Below, one piece after another: positions 62,977 to 64,000 of a stretch of 64,000 nucleotides of DNA. A model generated the notes under the pieces. The model did not search any database. It worked only from the letters and a program-made list of their open reading frames with translations, and was not told the DNA's origin. A program made the translations under genes and the position numbers. Numbering within the stretch: the first letter of the stretch is position 1; each line of letters begins with the position of its first letter. The DNA is from Ammoniphilus sp. YIM 78166 (GTDB taxonomy: Bacteria > Bacillota > Bacilli > Aneurinibacillales > RAOX-1), in NCBI RefSeq assembly GCF_004522215.1, contig NZ_SDLR01000002.1, positions 310,001 through 374,000 of the forward strand, given 5' to 3'.

Positions 62977-63900
62977 ATGAAAGAAGAAAGGTTTCGCAAA
63001 GCCGAGTTTGCTGCTTGGGTAGGGATTGTAGGGAACTTGATCCTTGCTGTTGCTAAAGGATTGATTGGATACATTGCCAATAGTAAAGCATTGGTAGCGG
63101 ATGCTGTACATTCCGCCTCGGATGTCGTAGGGTCCTTAGCTGTGCTAATAGGACTTCGGGCGGCACGGAAACCTCCTGATGAGGACCATCCTTATGGGCA
63201 TGGAAAAGCTGAATCCATCGCAGCCCTTATTGTTAGTATTATTTTATTTATTGTTGGTTTGGAAGTGGCGAATGCGTCGTTCCAAACGATGCGAGAGCCC
63301 CTGACTGCTCCTGGTGCGATTGCTGTTTATGTAGCTTTAGCATCCATGATCATCAAAGAGGCCATGTTTCAATGGAAATACCGTTTAGGAAAAAAGCTGA
63401 ATAGTCAAGCTCTTATTGCGAATGCCTGGGAGCATCGGTCAGATGTCTATTCCTCTTTTGCCGCTTTAATCGGGATTGGGGGAGCGGTGCTCGGAGGCAA
63501 GTGGAACATCCCAGCTTTACTCTACTTAGATCCAATAGCGGGAATCATCGTATCGATCCTTGTTCTCAAGATGGCTTATCATATCTTGAAGGAATCGATT
63601 CATAACACGCTGGACCATGTCATACATAAAGAAGAAGCGCAAGAGCTAGTGGATGCTGTTGAGAAAGTGGACGGTGTTATTTCCGTTGATAAGCTGCTGG
63701 CAAGAGAACACGGTCACTATGTGATCGTGGATGTTAAGGTTGGTGTCAACCCTCACATCTCGGTGGAAAAAGGGCATGCCATTGGCAAAGAAGTGAAACA
63801 AACCTTAATTACGAACTTTGAACATGTTCATGATGTGATGGTTCACATTAACCCGTATAGTGGAGAGTTTCAGGATGAAAATCCCGAGGTGATCCATTAG
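62977..63900 (+). CDS. Cation diffusion facilitator family transporter
   Basis: A 307-residue CDF exporter with six helices and a C-terminal cytoplasmic metal-binding domain (about 210-300). Metal-site motifs are DAVHSASDVVGS in helix 2 (about 42-53) and NAWEHRSDVYSS in helix 5 (about 149-160), plus GHYVIVDVKVGVNPHIS near the C-terminus. The HxxxD pairs fit Zn/Co/Cd or Mn transport; the ion cannot be settled by reading. SD GAGGTGAC precedes ATG 62977. Confidence 0.93.
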   Translation: MKEERFRKAEFAAWVGIVGNLILAVAKGLIGYIANSKALVADAVHSASDVVGSLAVLIGLRAARKPPDEDHPYGHGKAESIAALIVSIILFIVGLEVANASFQTMREPLTAPGAIAVYVALASMIIKEAMFQWKYRLGKKLNSQALIANAWEHRSDVYSSFAALIGIGGAVLGGKWNIPALLYLDPIAGIIVSILVLKMAYHILKESIHNTLDHVIHKEEAQELVDAVEKVDGVISVDKLLAREHGHYVIVDVKVGVNPHISVEKGHAIGKEVKQTLITNFEHVHDVMVHINPYSGEFQDENPEVIH

Positions 63901-63915
63901 CTTGCCAAGCAAGGA

Positions 63916-63944
63916 TTGTCCACTTCTTTAAGGTTCAGTATAAT
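63916..63944 (+). promoter_or_regulatory. Sigma-A promoter of the last, partial gene
   Basis: TTGTCC (63916-63921), 17 bases, TATAAT (63939-63944), followed by SD AGAGGGGTGGTG. Confidence 0.75.
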
Positions 63945-63969
63945 GATCTCTTAGAGGGGTGGTGCAAAC

Positions 63970-64000
63970 ATGCTTTCATCACAAGCTCAATGGCTTATAG
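63970..64000 (+). CDS. Start of a gene, probably recJ (partial)
   Basis: ATG 63970 with an upstream SD opens ten codons (MLSSQAQWLI) before the window ends. In Bacillales the gene after secDF and a small group of neighbours is recJ, a single-strand exonuclease whose N-terminus often reads ML-S-W. This is a position-based guess only. Confidence 0.4.
   Translation, partial: MLSSQAQWLI

Overview
The window is a contiguous piece of a Bacillales (Bacillota) chromosome from an endospore former. Nearly every gene is on the + strand, SD sequences are strong (AGGAGG type), and several genes start with TTG or GTG. Gene order is the conserved Bacillus-type hem / spoVID / valS / folC / maf-radC-mreBCD-minCD / spoIVF / rplU-prp-rpmA / spo0B-obg / pheB / safA / bofC-ruv-queA-tgt-yajC / spoVB / secDF block. 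Several features differ from Bacillus subtilis: a cbb3-type oxidase, a full type IV pilus locus with PilT, murC next to folC, and separate secD and secF. This suggests a Paenibacillaceae or Brevibacillus-like lineage, but the genus cannot be fixed from sequence reading alone.

Layout: 1-5412 carries the tetrapyrrole operon hemA(3' end)-hemX-hemC-hemD-hemB-hemL, closed by a terminator. A gene-free stretch (5445-5876) holds a degenerate 21-bp repeat array. 5877-8270 is spoVID-ysxE (spore coat). 8343-8522 (minus) is an unlisted 59-aa membrane peptide. 8816-11294 is a compact cbb3 oxidase operon (ccoN, ccoO, a ccoS-like gene, a mono-haem ccoP) behind a well-placed FNR-type box. 11594-13468 is an FtsX-type ABC exporter pair. 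A T-box leader precedes valS, followed by folC and murC.

19440-29420 is a type IV pilus locus: three minor prepilins, pilB, pilT, pilC, the major pilin, prepilin peptidase and pilMNO. A cyclic di-GMP-II riboswitch with an overlapping terminator sits directly in front of the major pilin gene. 29521-41478 is the septum, shape and sporulation block: spoIIB, DUF4321, maf, radC, mreBCD, minCD, rodA, spoIVFA-spoIVFB and rng. 41475-44634 is the ribosomal protein operon with its L21 leader, the Prp protease that matures L27, then spo0B and obg.

44749-48362 is amino-acid metabolism (pheB, hom, thrB, pheA). 48465-50757 is safA, with a long internal repeat, plus a CotS-like kinase. The remainder is nadE, bofC, ruvCAB, DUF2905, queA-tgt-yajC, a minus-strand TIGR04086 gene, a DUF421 gene, spoVB (minus), comN, secD-secF, a cation diffusion facilitator and the first codons of a gene that by position is probably recJ.

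Functional themes are haem and cytochrome supply feeding a low-oxygen oxidase; second-messenger control of surface pili; and repeated pairing of LysM coat scaffold proteins with CotS/YsxE-family proteins. No rRNA, tRNA, insertion sequence, prophage or CRISPR array was seen.
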